Shown: positions 1 through 8,434 of the stretch, in pieces
Position numbering within the stretch: position 1 is the first letter of the stretch
Layout of the letters: each line of letters begins with the position of its first letter
Origin: Terriglobia bacterium
GTDB taxonomy: Bacteria > Acidobacteriota > Terriglobia > UBA7540
Assembly: GCA_035712365.1 (NCBI GenBank)
Contig: DASTAW010000003.1
Location: forward strand, 1 to 64,000
DNA: 64,000 bases
Reading direction: 5' to 3'
Notes under the pieces: model-generated
Databases searched by the model: none
What the model saw: only the letters and a program-made list of their open reading frames with translations
What the model was told of the DNA's origin: nothing
Made by a program: the position numbers and the translations under genes

Positions 1-194
1 TCGCAAACTGGAGCAGATTCACGCCCTGGCCGACCGACGCCTCAGCCCCAAAGCTCCAAATTCGTCTCAAAGCTCGGTTACATTTTAGATGGCGCGACAT
101 GTACAACCCAAAGTTACTTTCTTAAATGGCTTGATAGGGCCCGTCGCGCCGTTTTAGGTGTAACCCGAATCCAGGGAGATGGAGGAGGGTTGCC

Positions 195-455
195 ATGAGT
201 CGTCACTCGAGACGGGAGTATTTTCTTTCGATCTACGGCCGCTATCGCAGAGCGGACCGAAAGCTGAAGCAGGTGATCTTGAACGAATTTTGTGCCAACA
301 CGGGCTACCACCGGAAGTACGCCATCCGGATGCTGAACGGGCCTCCGCCCAGCCGGGTGCGGCAGGACCGCCGCCGGCCTCGCTCGCCGAGTTATGGCCC
401 GGCGGTGGTGTCGGTGCTTCAGGCGGTGTGGGAAGCGGCGGGCTATCCCTGGTGA
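195..455 (+). pseudogene. Truncated transposase/integrase, N-terminal fragment
   Basis: The 86 codons match, from memory, the start of a transposase family common in Acidobacteriota and Nitrospirota: an SRREY start, then a helical region with EFCANTGYHRKYAIRMLNGP, ending at WEAAGYPW. Intact members run on for several hundred residues into a DDE catalytic domain. Here a TGA follows YPW at once and the downstream DNA is an antisense antitoxin gene, so this is a 5' relic. The ATG at 195 lies 7 nt after GGAGGAGGG, a good ribosome site. No terminal inverted repeat of an insertion sequence could be identified on either side. Confidence 0.7.
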
Positions 456-588
456 GCCCAGGTGTCCTCTTCCGCAGCACGATGATGTCCCTCACCACTT
501 CAAACTCCACTTCCGTGGCCGGGCGGAGCCTGAACTTCTTGCGAATAGCCTTCGGGATGGTCACTTGTCCTCGTTCGCCGATTTTCAT
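456..588 (-). pseudogene. AbrB/MazE-type antitoxin, 3'-truncated
   Basis: From the ATG at 588 the reverse strand encodes MKIGERGQVTIPKAIRKKF followed by RLRPATEVEFEVV, the swapped-hairpin AbrB (SpoVT/MazE) DNA-binding fold of antitoxins. The homology lasts about 44 residues and stops where the transposase fragment on the other strand begins (about 455). Beyond this the frame stays open through Pro/Ala-rich antisense sequence that looks like no antitoxin tail. A normal member would be 75-90 residues with a toxin-binding C-terminus and a toxin gene (usually PIN) behind it; neither is present. I read it as a broken antitoxin, possibly still able to fold as a DNA-binding domain. Confidence 0.65.
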
Positions 589-811
589 ATTTTTAAGTGT
601 GACTCGAAATCCATACCACGCCAATCGCAACCAGGCAAGAGGAGTGCGCCGCTCGAATTCCGGCATCGATCGCGGCCTAAGCTAACACCTGCCCAAAAAG
701 GGAAGCCCACCGCCGAATTTGCTTGACTTGTGTCGGCTAGTATAATCGCGTAAATACCCAGCCTGCACCTGGCAGGATGAAACCGTCGCGCCTTTTCCTG
801 CGCGACATGGA

Positions 812-2098
812 CTACCTCAGGGCAGCCCAGATAGCTTTGACCAAGCCTTTGCCGAATTCCATCCGGTCATCGATTGTCGGGCACCGGCTCAACTTTCCGA
901 CACGGGCGATCCGCTGCTCCATCAGGAATGCCGGGAGGGAGTGCTGGTAATAGAGGGCTTGGGCCACGTCCATTCTGCCGGGCTCGAGCGGAGTGACCTT
1001 TCCGGGGTCCTCTTCGTAATCGTGGCTGGGGTCAAATGTCGTTGTTTGCATAAGCTCTTCAAACACCTTTTGCCCCAGAGGCCGGAATGTTGCGGAAGGC
1101 GGGCCGATCAGGTATTCGTTCGTTTCATCATTATGGAGCGAGAGGAAAAAGTCGATTCTGCCGCCATGGTCTGCCCAGTTCAAAATAGCGCTGCGCGCCG
1201 CCGTAATCTCCGGCATTTTCACGGGGTCGTGCGTGTCCCAGTTACGGTTGAGGTCATACCCGTAGGCATTAAAGCGCACGCCGCCGCGGAAGACGCCGTC
1301 AGGGTCTTGCATGGGGAGGATTTTAAAGATGGTTTCCCTGCGAATTCGAGCTGCGATGGGGTCCGGCGACAGCAGGAACCGGATGGCGCCCTCGCCCGCC
1401 CAGGACGATCCAGCTTCCCAGGCGTGCTGCCGGAACATCAGCCACACCACTTTTTTCTGCATCTGGCCGGCACCGGGGTCGGTGATGGTCAGCAATGGGA
1501 TGTCGCGGCCCTGGACGGACTTGCCGATCGCCTGGTATTCGAGCGCGGGCGCGCTCCTGATCTCTCCCAGCAATCGAGCGAGGTGCCGGTTGGTATAGGG
1601 CGTGATGTGGGCGATCCACAGGCGGGGTTTTGCAGGCTTGATTCGGAGCCGCATGCTGCCCGCAGCGGCGTGCCAGTTCTCTTTGGCCACGTGCGTCCAG
1701 TGCCGCCCGTCGTAGCTGTAAACGGGGAGCGTATCGGGCGTGACGGCGTGGTTACCGGGACGAAAATTGTACTCTCCGGCAAGGTCTGTGAACTCGATGG
1801 TCAATTCTGAATCCGGGGCGCCGTCAATCCGGAAGTAATACCAACTGACCTGCCGGTTCCGGCCAAGCTGGTCGACTTCTCCGAGCAGGATGCATCGAGT
1901 GTAGGTGTCCGTGACACGGATAACTTTGCCCAGACTCCCGCCTTCAAAGCCCGTGGTAAAGGTCATGCCGGGCCGCCTGGAGACGGAGACTTCTTCTTGT
2001 GGCGCCAATAGGGTTCCTTCTGCAGGGGATGGTATCTCCGCAGCCAGCATGCTGCCGAGACCAGCCGCTGTGTTGCGCAGGAAATTCCGTCTGTGCAT
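812..2098 (-). CDS. Secreted M14-family zinc carboxypeptidase
   Basis: Metallocarboxypeptidase of family M14, 428 residues, probably exported. The start at 2098 is preferred because GGAGAGGG lies 6 nt upstream; it gives MHRRNFLRNTAAGLG, a Tat-like or Sec signal. Residues about 45-165 form a beta-rich N-terminal domain as in cytosolic-carboxypeptidase-like M14 enzymes. The zinc ligands are visible as H225-x-x-E228 (RQHAWE) and H322 (LSLHND); DLNRNW at 282-287 carries the substrate-carboxylate Arg, and E394 in FLMEQR is the likely catalytic Glu. All key residues are present, so the enzyme should be active. The peptide substrate cannot be deduced. It is a single gene with no operon partner. Confidence 0.85.
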   Translation of the reverse strand: MHRRNFLRNTAAGLGSMLAAEIPSPAEGTLLAPQEEVSVSRRPGMTFTTGFEGGSLGKVIRVTDTYTRCILLGEVDQLGRNRQVSWYYFRIDGAPDSELTIEFTDLAGEYNFRPGNHAVTPDTLPVYSYDGRHWTHVAKENWHAAAGSMRLRIKPAKPRLWIAHITPYTNRHLARLLGEIRSAPALEYQAIGKSVQGRDIPLLTITDPGAGQMQKKVVWLMFRQHAWEAGSSWAGEGAIRFLLSPDPIAARIRRETIFKILPMQDPDGVFRGGVRFNAYGYDLNRNWDTHDPVKMPEITAARSAILNWADHGGRIDFFLSLHNDETNEYLIGPPSATFRPLGQKVFEELMQTTTFDPSHDYEEDPGKVTPLEPGRMDVAQALYYQHSLPAFLMEQRIARVGKLSRCPTIDDRMEFGKGLVKAIWAALR

Positions 2099-2258
2099 GG
2101 GTGCCCTCTCCGTGGAACTGTGGCCCGTCGCCATACAAGCTATTCCAGGCGCGCGGGGCCCTTCCCGCCTGGCACCGAAATGTGCTTTGACATAGCCGCC
2201 TTTTTAGCAGCCTGGCGGGCTTTTGACAAGAGAAGATGCGCGGAGCAGAAATATCCTC

Positions 2259-2957
2259 TCAGCAAACGTGATCTGAACGTGGTAAAACCTGCTCTACGCC
2301 TTCAATTAGACTTGAATAAAGAGACGCTGTCTTCGCTCTTGCCGCAGGGTGCCAGAATGAGAGGGCAGCACTACGCCTCCATTCGAAGCAAAGAAGGCCA
2401 TTCTCGAGTGGAGACCATTTGGATTCTGGAGCAACGATTTCCTTGACCAATTCCCCTACAGACTGGCGACCGCAGCAGATGATAACCGTAGGGTCGATGA
2501 TTTCCATTTCCTGACGAAGCATCGCTTTGTTGATGGGGTTAGCCACGAATGCGCTCAATTCTCGGGGCCTGGTTTTGCTTTCCCCTCTTGTCTTCTTAAG
2601 ATTGATAATCGCAATAGAGAGGAGACCCCCAGAGGACCTAAATCCTTTTTCCATCTCGCTGAACTGAGGGTGATCAAAAAGCAACCCATGGCTCCATCGG
2701 GCAAGATTTCGCCATGTCGCATATCTGTGCCTACCAGACTCGCGTAGGGTCCGTTCGGCGTGCCTTGCATGGCACCGCATGTCGTCGCTGTGACCATTGG
2801 GCTCTTTAAGTACAAAAAGTATTCGCAATTTCGCCCGGTCATACATGGATTCATCGACTATTCCGTCTGGCGAAAACCCTTGTGCAAGCTCGTTATTGCT
2901 TTTCTGCCAGCATTCAAACAGCTTTTCTAGTTCAGCTGTGCGATTCAAGGTATTCAT
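2259..2957 (-). CDS. Uracil-DNA-glycosylase-fold protein of unknown function
   Basis: 232 residues. The layout resembles the uracil-DNA glycosylase-like superfamily: a first strand-loop LRILFVLKEPNG near residue 45, an aromatic W-R-N-L-A-R-W helix, a central SIAIINLKKTRG strand, TVIICCG near residue 160, and a C-terminal SFWHPAAR that sits where such enzymes have their H-P-S/A loop. The water-activating Asp of classic family members is not obvious, so catalytic activity on uracil is uncertain. AAGGAG directly abuts the ATG at 2957 but is 9 nt from an in-frame TTG at 2948, which may be the true start. Codon use is more AT-rich than in neighbours, compatible with transfer. It is a singleton. 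Confidence 0.55.
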   Translation of the reverse strand: MNTLNRTAELEKLFECWQKSNNELAQGFSPDGIVDESMYDRAKLRILFVLKEPNGHSDDMRCHARHAERTLRESGRHRYATWRNLARWSHGLLFDHPQFSEMEKGFRSSGGLLSIAIINLKKTRGESKTRPRELSAFVANPINKAMLRQEMEIIDPTVIICCGRQSVGELVKEIVAPESKWSPLENGLLCFEWRRSAALSFWHPAARAKTASLYSSLIEGVEQVLPRSDHVC

Positions 2958-3118
2958 CTCCTTATGTTGGGTTTGGTGTGACGACAGACTACACGTTGCA
3001 CTGAAGAGAATCTACACCCGAGAACCTCTCGGCGCAAACTGGTTCGCTCATGGTCGGTAGCCCAGCGTTTGATACGGCGGGGCGGGGCGCGCTAACATCT
3101 AAGCAGATGAGGTGCAGG

Positions 3119-3970
3119 ATGCGCGGAGGAGCATTTCGGACGCTGGCGGTGATGGCGCTGGCGGCGCTGGTTCTGGGCCCGCTGCAACTGCGGGCAGCCA
3201 TCAAGCTGTTCCTGAAGGATGGCAGCTACGTCCTGGTGAAGAGCTACGAGGTGGAGGGCGACCGCGTCCGTTACTACGACCTGGAAAGCTCGGACTGGCA
3301 GGAGATGCCCAAGGCGATGGTGGATTTTGAGGCGACTGAACGCGCCAAAACAGAAACAAAAGCCGAGCAGGCGAAACAATTGAAATCAGCCGAGGAGTTG
3401 CAGAGCCAGCGGCTGGAAATTCCTGTAGATAGCGGCTACCAGATCAAGCCGGACGTCCGCCTGCCAGGCGATGCGGGCGTATATGCCTATGACGGTGCAA
3501 GGGTGATTCGATTGATTCAGGAACCGGGACACGTGGTGACTGACAAGAAGCGCATTGCCCTGATCATGGTGATGCCCGGGCCGCTCTTGAAAAAGCAGGC
3601 CCTGGTGATGCTGCCTGGTCCTAAGGCCGCCGTCAGGATTACGTCAGCCGACCCGGTCTTTTATATTCAGGACACCGAAAACTGGCCCATGCGCGCCCAG
3701 ATGTTTCCTCTGACTCAGAAAAAAGACTCCCGGGTGGTTGAAAAGATTCAGTCCGGAATCGGTCTGGGTAAGTCAGGGGAAAAAAGAACGGACATCCCGC
3801 TCGATCGCAAACAACTGGCGGCCGGCGTCTTTGAACTGAAGCCCACACAGCCGCTCGATTCCGGCGAGTATGCGCTTGGGGAAATGCTACAGGAGAAACT
3901 CAACATCGCCGTTTGGGACTTCGGAATCGATCTGCCGGGCTCAAGCTCGAACGTTGCCAAATCCAAATGA
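3119..3970 (+). CDS. Exported protein of unknown function
   Basis: 283 residues with a signal peptide (MRGGAFRTLAVMALAALVLG, cleaved near LRAA). The mature start, IKLFLKDGSYVLVKSYEVEGDRV, reads as a small beta module that recurs in acidobacterial exported proteins; it is followed by DWQEMPKAMVDFEATERA and a charged helix. The rest is beta-rich with no catalytic motif I recognise. The start at 3119 is chosen because GAGG lies 6 nt upstream; an ATG at 3107 lacks a ribosome site. It faces the pruA gene convergently. No function can be assigned. Confidence 0.6.
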   Translation: MRGGAFRTLAVMALAALVLGPLQLRAAIKLFLKDGSYVLVKSYEVEGDRVRYYDLESSDWQEMPKAMVDFEATERAKTETKAEQAKQLKSAEELQSQRLEIPVDSGYQIKPDVRLPGDAGVYAYDGARVIRLIQEPGHVVTDKKRIALIMVMPGPLLKKQALVMLPGPKAAVRITSADPVFYIQDTENWPMRAQMFPLTQKKDSRVVEKIQSGIGLGKSGEKRTDIPLDRKQLAAGVFELKPTQPLDSGEYALGEMLQEKLNIAVWDFGIDLPGSSSNVAKSK

Positions 3971-4080
3971 CTTTAGAGACGCCGCTGGAGGCGCCTTGAT
4001 GGCATCACCGGCGGGCAGATGGTGTCCCGAGGAAAATGGTCAGTCACAAATTGCCCGGGTATGGCGGTCGGGGCCGGCCA

Positions 4081-5637
4081 CTAACCGTCTTTTTCAGAGA
4101 TGGACTTGGCTTGAGTGAACAGCAACAAATAGTCTCGCCCGCCGGCCTTGGAATCCGTGCCCGACATGTTGAACCCGCCGAAGGGATGCGCGCCCACCAG
4201 AGCTCCGGTGCACTTGCGGTTGAAGTAGAGATTGCCCACGTGGAAACTCCCGGCGGCCTTGTCAATCTTCGCCCGGTTCGCGGTGTATACGGCACCCGTC
4301 AGGCCGTACTCGGTGTTATTGGCAATCTGCAGAGCGTCGTCAAAGTCCGCGGCTTTCAGGACGGCCAGCACCGGACCAAAAACCTCCTCCTGCGACAACC
4401 TGGCGTCAGGAGGAACATCGGCAACCACGGTGGGAGCAACGAAATGGCCATTGCCGGGCGTTTCCCTGCCCCCTGCGATCAGCCGGCCTTCGTTCGTTCC
4501 GATTTTGATGTACTGCAGGATGGATTCTTTGGCGCGGCTGTTAATCACTGGGCCCATGTAAGTTTCAGCATCCAAGGGGTCGCCCACTTTGATGGCTTCA
4601 ACCCGTGCCTTGAGCTTTTTGAGGAATGGCTCATAAACTGCCTCAACGACAATAGCGCGCGAACAGGCGGAGCATTTCTGTCCTTGATAACCAAAAGCCG
4701 AGGCTGTTACCCCATCGACAGCCGAATCAAGGTCTGTTTCGCTGTCCACAATAATCGAGTCCTTGCCGCCCATTTCGGCGATGACACGTTTGATCCAGAT
4801 CTGACCGGGCCGCGGCTTGGCTGCGAGCTCATTGATGTGCAGGCCCACTTCCTTCGATCCGGTGAAGGCGACATACCGCGTGCGCGGATGCGCCACCAGG
4901 GCATCACCAACGGCAGAGCCGGGACCGGGAAGAAAATTCACCATGCCGGCGGGCAGGCCGGCTTCTTCCAACGCTTCAAAAAATTTGTAGGCGATCGTGG
5001 GCGAATCGCTCGAGGGCTTCAGCACAACGGTATTGCCCGTCACAATCGAGGCCGTGGTCATTCCGACCAGAATTGCCAGGGGAAAATTCCATGGAGGAAT
5101 AACGATACCGACACCCAGCGGGATGTACTCCAGGCGGTTGCGTTCCCCGGACACCGGTGTAACCGGCTGGGGGCCAGCCAGGCGCAGCATCTCCCGAGCA
5201 TAGAACTCGCAAAAATCGATGGCTTCTGCCACATCAGCATCAGCTTCGGCCCACGACTTGCCAACCTCATAGACCATCCAGGCGGCAAAATGAAACTTCC
5301 GGTCACGGAGGATGCCGGCCACGGAGGCCAGCAGCCTTACACGCGTTTCCGCCGATGTGCGACTCCAGGTTTCAAAAGCTTTTTCGGCTGTTTCAATGGC
5401 CAGGGCGGCCAGGCGGGAATCACCCTTGGGAAAGGTCCCCACAATCTGGTCTTTGACCGACGGGTTATAAGAATGGAAGGTTTCTTTTGTTTCGATGCGC
5501 TCGGGGCCAACCACTGCGGGATATTTCGCTCCGAGCCGTTTCTTAACATCTTCCAGAGCTTTCTGCATTTGACGGAACTGCTCAGGATTGCCCTTAAAGT
5601 CAGTCAGCGGCTCATTTTTGAACGATGCAATCTGCAT
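4081..5637 (-). CDS. pruA: L-glutamate gamma-semialdehyde (1-pyrroline-5-carboxylate) dehydrogenase
   Basis: NAD-dependent aldehyde dehydrogenase of the P5C group (EC 1.2.1.88), oxidising glutamate semialdehyde to glutamate in cytoplasmic proline or arginine breakdown. 518 residues from the start at 5637, which has AGGGGG 7 nt upstream; this matches the usual RocA/PruA length of about 515. Visible motifs are the PWNFP loop (182-186), LKPS for cofactor binding (207-210), FTGSKEVG (258-265), general-base Glu288 in AEMGGKD and catalytic Cys322 in GQKCSACSR. No proline dehydrogenase gene adjoins it, so the first pathway step must be encoded elsewhere. Confidence 0.93.
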   Translation of the reverse strand: MQIASFKNEPLTDFKGNPEQFRQMQKALEDVKKRLGAKYPAVVGPERIETKETFHSYNPSVKDQIVGTFPKGDSRLAALAIETAEKAFETWSRTSAETRVRLLASVAGILRDRKFHFAAWMVYEVGKSWAEADADVAEAIDFCEFYAREMLRLAGPQPVTPVSGERNRLEYIPLGVGIVIPPWNFPLAILVGMTTASIVTGNTVVLKPSSDSPTIAYKFFEALEEAGLPAGMVNFLPGPGSAVGDALVAHPRTRYVAFTGSKEVGLHINELAAKPRPGQIWIKRVIAEMGGKDSIIVDSETDLDSAVDGVTASAFGYQGQKCSACSRAIVVEAVYEPFLKKLKARVEAIKVGDPLDAETYMGPVINSRAKESILQYIKIGTNEGRLIAGGRETPGNGHFVAPTVVADVPPDARLSQEEVFGPVLAVLKAADFDDALQIANNTEYGLTGAVYTANRAKIDKAAGSFHVGNLYFNRKCTGALVGAHPFGGFNMSGTDSKAGGRDYLLLFTQAKSISEKDG

Positions 5638-6015
5638 TCGTACCCCCTGTTTATCTCTCCTCAAAATCCTCATTATATCGGCAACTTTGAATTGCGGAGA
5701 GGTGATGCGCATATGAGGCGCCGGAATCGGGCGAAACCGAAGTTATTGCTTTGGAGGGTCAGGAGAGCATGGCAGGGCTGATCGAAAGACGTGCAGTAAG
5801 TGGTCGGCCCTGAAGTTGGCCGAACTTGCATATTGCATTCCCTCTGGATGACAGAGCTTTGGCTTAATGAGGATTGCATAATAGAGTGACGGACTTCCGT
5901 AGCGCCGGTCCCGCCAAGCGGTACCGGCCCTGAAAATTGCCGTCGGGACGGCGGCGCTACAAACGATCTTGTCGCCCTATTTTGTAATCCTCAGCAGGAT
6001 GAAAACCGTACGTAA
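5638..6015. other. Intergenic gap, 378 nt
   Basis: No gene is supported. The stretch holds the pruA 5' region and one 62-nt inverted-repeat element (5899-5960, listed separately). AT-rich sequence around 5865-5885 contains promoter-like hexamers, but none with convincing spacing to a gene start. Confidence 0.5.
5899..5960. repeat. Short palindromic intergenic element, GTAGCG...CGCTAC
   Basis: The element begins GTAGCGCCG and ends CGGCGCTAC, a perfect 9-bp terminal inverted repeat. Its interior (GGTCCCGCC near the left, GGGACGGCGG near the right) also pairs partly. It carries no coding potential. A second element with closely related ends (GTAGCGGC/GCCGCTAC) lies at 30282-30334. This looks like a dispersed REP-like or miniature-element family. 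Confidence 0.55.
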
Positions 6016-6600
6016 TCAGTTAGGCTCGTCGCGGCCGTGAAAGATTCGAACCAGATGGATCTCGGTTCCGCCGCCGCGCGACGCAAGGGTCACAACTTTG
6101 TCCTGTTCGCCATGCTTGATCTCGAAGATGACCTTGCCGTTGCGGTCGGCCCCGGTAAAGCTGGTGATTTCGCCGCCCAATTGCTGCCTGTAAAATTCCT
6201 GGACCTTGCTCAGCGCGTCGGGGGTGTTGAATTTGGCTGCTGCAACGCGAAGGTTTGCCTCATTAGGGAGGTCAAAGTTAAGGGAAAAGGAGTTGTTGTC
6301 ACTAGAATCCGCAGCCCTCGTAGCTCCTGGATACACCGGAAGCCCCAGATCGAGGTCGCTGGAGGCCGGAGCCTTAGTAATCTTGAATTCGCCGATAGGA
6401 GTCTTGACCGTAGCCACTCTGCTGTCGGCGCCTGTCTCGTTGACCCGGACTCGGACAGCATGGGACACAATGCGCAGACCGAACCAGACCATGAAGATGC
6501 CGGAAACAATGATGAACGCTATAACCAGCAGGATCGCCCAGATCACGTGCTTGTCCACTGGTTTGCGGGGAGGGACAGTGGGTTGGGGCGAAGTAGCCAA
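6016..6600 (-). CDS. Membrane-anchored protein of unknown function
   Basis: 194 residues if started at the TTG at 6600. That codon has AAAGGAG 6 nt upstream, whereas the frame further up has no ribosome site. A Pro-rich N-terminus is followed by one transmembrane helix (about residues 17-42, VIWAILLVIAFIIVSGIFMVWF). The extracytoplasmic part contains GLPVYPGATRA, a motif I associate with small acidobacterial stress-type proteins, then DALSKVQEFYRQQL and a beta-rich end. Such YPGA...V..FY domains are common next to single helices, but their role is not known to me. It is a single gene upstream of the aldo/keto reductase on the other strand. Confidence 0.6.
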   Translation of the reverse strand: MATSPQPTVPPRKPVDKHVIWAILLVIAFIIVSGIFMVWFGLRIVSHAVRVRVNETGADSRVATVKTPIGEFKITKAPASSDLDLGLPVYPGATRAADSSDNNSFSLNFDLPNEANLRVAAAKFNTPDALSKVQEFYRQQLGGEITSFTGADRNGKVIFEIKHGEQDKVVTLASRGGGTEIHLVRIFHGRDEPN

Positions 6601-6778
6601 ATTGTTCTCCTTTCTTTGACAGCATTCTACAGCACCCACCGGAACCGGGGAAAGTTGCCGCGGCCTGCTCGTTGATACGTATGTTACCGGGCGCGGGTTC
6701 CGCAACAAGAAGAGGAGGCCGGGAGTAAAAGCTCGGCGTTCGATGTCGGACCCTGTGCGGAACGCATATCGACAAACC

Positions 6779-6807
6779 TTGAGGCACCATAAACAGGATG
6801 CTATCCT
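6779..6807 (+). promoter_or_regulatory. Possible sigma-70 promoter for the aldo/keto reductase
   Basis: TTGAGG (6779-6784), a 17-nt spacer and TATCCT (6802-6807) lie 40 nt upstream of the ATG at 6847. Both hexamers match the consensus at four of six positions. Confidence 0.35.
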
Positions 6808-6846
6808 GAACTCTCACCGACCAACCGGAAATGGAGGCGGAAGTAA

Positions 6847-7833
6847 ATGCAATTTCGGAAGCTGGGTCATAGTCCATTTTCATTGTCAGCCCTCGGGCTG
6901 GGATGCATGGGCATGTCGGAATTCTACGGCGAGCGTAATGATCAGGAATCGATTGACGTCATCCATCGCGCTCTGGACCTCGAGGTGAATTTCTTTGATA
7001 CGGCAGACGTGTACGGCAAGGGGAAGAACGAGGAGCTGGTGGGCAAGGCCATTCGCGATCGTCGCAGCCAGGTGGTGCTGGCAACCAAATTCGGCAACAT
7101 GCGGGACCCGACAGGAAATTTCGTCGGAATCAGCGGACGGCCGGAATACGTGAAGCAGGCGTGCGAGGCCAGCCTGGGGCGGCTCGGGACCGAAACAATC
7201 GATCTCTATTATCAACACCGGGTCGACACCAACGTACCCATTGAAGAGACCGTGGGCGCCATGTCGCGGCTGGTGGAAGCCGGCAAAGTCCGTTGTCTTG
7301 GACTTTCAGAGGCTGCGCCTGACACGATACGCCGCGCGCATAGGATATGGCCGATCAGCGCGCTCCAAACCGAATACTCGCTGTGGAGCCGCGATCCGGA
7401 AGATGAACTCATCCCCCTGTGCCGCGAGCTGGGGATTACCTTTGTGCCCTACAGCCCGCTGGGCCGAGGCTTCCTAACCGGCAAGTTCAGGAGCCTCGGA
7501 GATCTTAAGCCGGGCGACTGGAGGCGCAACAATCCGCGATTTCAAGGAGAGAATTTCCAGCGCAATCTGGACCTGGTGCATCGGATCGAAGATATGGCGG
7601 CGGATAAAGGCTGCAAGCCTGCACAATTGGCCCTCGCATGGGTCCTGGCTCAGGGAGAAGGTATGGTTCCCATTCCCGGTAGCAGCCGTCGCGCCCACCT
7701 GGAAGAAAACCTGGCAGCCCTCGAGATCAACCTTACCGCAGAAGAACTCAGCCGGATCGATGAGGCTGCTCCCAAGGGCGTCACTGCGGGCGACCGCTAC
7801 CCTGAGGGCGGAATGAAAGTTGTCAACCGCTGA
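6847..7833 (+). CDS. Aldo/keto reductase, YghZ/AKR11-like
   Basis: 328-residue NADPH-dependent carbonyl reductase with the (beta/alpha)8 fold. GGAGGC lies 7 nt before the ATG. The catalytic tetrad is visible: Asp and Tyr in FFDTADVYG, Lys in LATKFG, and His in [20 protein letters not shown] and the C-terminal PIPGSSR nucleotide-phosphate loop are typical of the 'auxin-induced' class of bacterial aldo/keto reductases. The physiological aldehyde or ketone is unknown. It is monocistronic, and convergent with the HicA relic. Confidence 0.88.
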   Translation: MQFRKLGHSPFSLSALGLGCMGMSEFYGERNDQESIDVIHRALDLEVNFFDTADVYGKGKNEELVGKAIRDRRSQVVLATKFGNMRDPTGNFVGISGRPEYVKQACEASLGRLGTETIDLYYQHRVDTNVPIEETVGAMSRLVEAGKVRCLGLSEAAPDTIRRAHRIWPISALQTEYSLWSRDPEDELIPLCRELGITFVPYSPLGRGFLTGKFRSLGDLKPGDWRRNNPRFQGENFQRNLDLVHRIEDMAADKGCKPAQLALAWVLAQGEGMVPIPGSSRRAHLEENLAALEINLTAEELSRIDEAAPKGVTAGDRYPEGGMKVVNR

Positions 7834-7867
7834 GGGGCACTTTCTGCGGAGTTGGGCACCCGCCAGC

Positions 7868-8115
7868 TCATTCCCAATCGCTGTAAAAAAACGGGGCCAG
7901 TTCCGAAGCGGGCACATATCGCGACACTTGGCGAAGAATGGCCCGGCAGGTTCCGGTGTCAAGTTCGCGGTGATTGGGGATGGTTAGGGTTTCGTTTACG
8001 CCACCGACCCCAACACGGCGCAGCTTGATGTGACTTCCTTTTTGGAAATCACTGCGAAACCAAACCTGCGCATGATGGCAACGACTTCCTGGCCGGAGAG
8101 CCGCCTAAGCCGTGG
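7868..8115 (-). pseudogene. hicA: hicA toxin, frameshifted and lacking a start codon
   Basis: Read on the reverse strand, RLSGQEVVAIMRRFGFAVIS leads into the catalytic GSHIKLRR motif only if one G is restored in AAAAAGGAAGTCAC (around 8037-8038). After that the frame continues with VNETLTIPNHREL, TCRAILRQVSRYV and ends YSDWE at the TGA at 7868. This is the complete HicA double-stranded-RNA-binding-fold mRNA interferase, including the catalytic His region. No ATG, GTG or TTG sits in frame at the expected beginning, which overlaps the hicB stop. Two independent lesions suggest an inactive toxin, although a sequencing error could explain the one-base shift. Confidence 0.75.
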
Positions 8116-8353
8116 CCGGATAAGCCTCCAGTTCGAAGGTCACAACGATGGTGGGTGAGGGGGCAAGCCCCAGTTCGGACAGGACCTCGCCTTCCAAATG
8201 CAGTTCCACTGCTTCGCGGAGGTTGCTCGTTACCTCATCGAGGGTATGCCCTTGGGTAACGACTGGAATTTCCAGACACTCGGCGACATAACCCGATTCT
8301 TCCCCAGGTCGAATGGTGGCTTTAATGGTCCGCTGCAGATTCATGGATTGCAC
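8105..8353 (-). CDS. hicB: HicB-family antitoxin
   Basis: 82-residue antitoxin with the partial RNase-H-like HicB fold: IKATIRPGEESGYVAECLEIP, then VTQGHTLDEVTSNLREAVELH. It lacks a separate DNA-binding tail, as in the short HicB class. It is followed directly, with overlap, by the damaged hicA, giving the hicB-hicA order typical of this class. It would normally bind and mask HicA and repress the operon. With the toxin apparently broken it may be a relic or act on a toxin encoded elsewhere. Confidence 0.85.
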   Translation of the reverse strand: MQSMNLQRTIKATIRPGEESGYVAECLEIPVVTQGHTLDEVTSNLREAVELHLEGEVLSELGLAPSPTIVVTFELEAYPATA

Positions 8354-8434
8354 CCAACCGGCGCAAGCCCGGCTCCTGAAATGAAGACTAACAGACTTTC
8401 ATCAGCCTCTCAAGCGCGCGCTGTCGTCCGCTTC

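Noticed and set aside
719-746. TTGCTT-16-TATAAT, a promoter-like sequence on the plus strand
   Set aside because: It points into the 3' end of a gene on the other strand with no plus-strand gene behind it; kept only as a curiosity, since TATAAT alone is weak evidence.
4036-5781. Open frame of 581 codons on the plus strand over pruA
   Set aside because: It is the antisense of a clear aldehyde dehydrogenase gene, has no recognisable motif and no ribosome site; high GC keeps opposite frames open.
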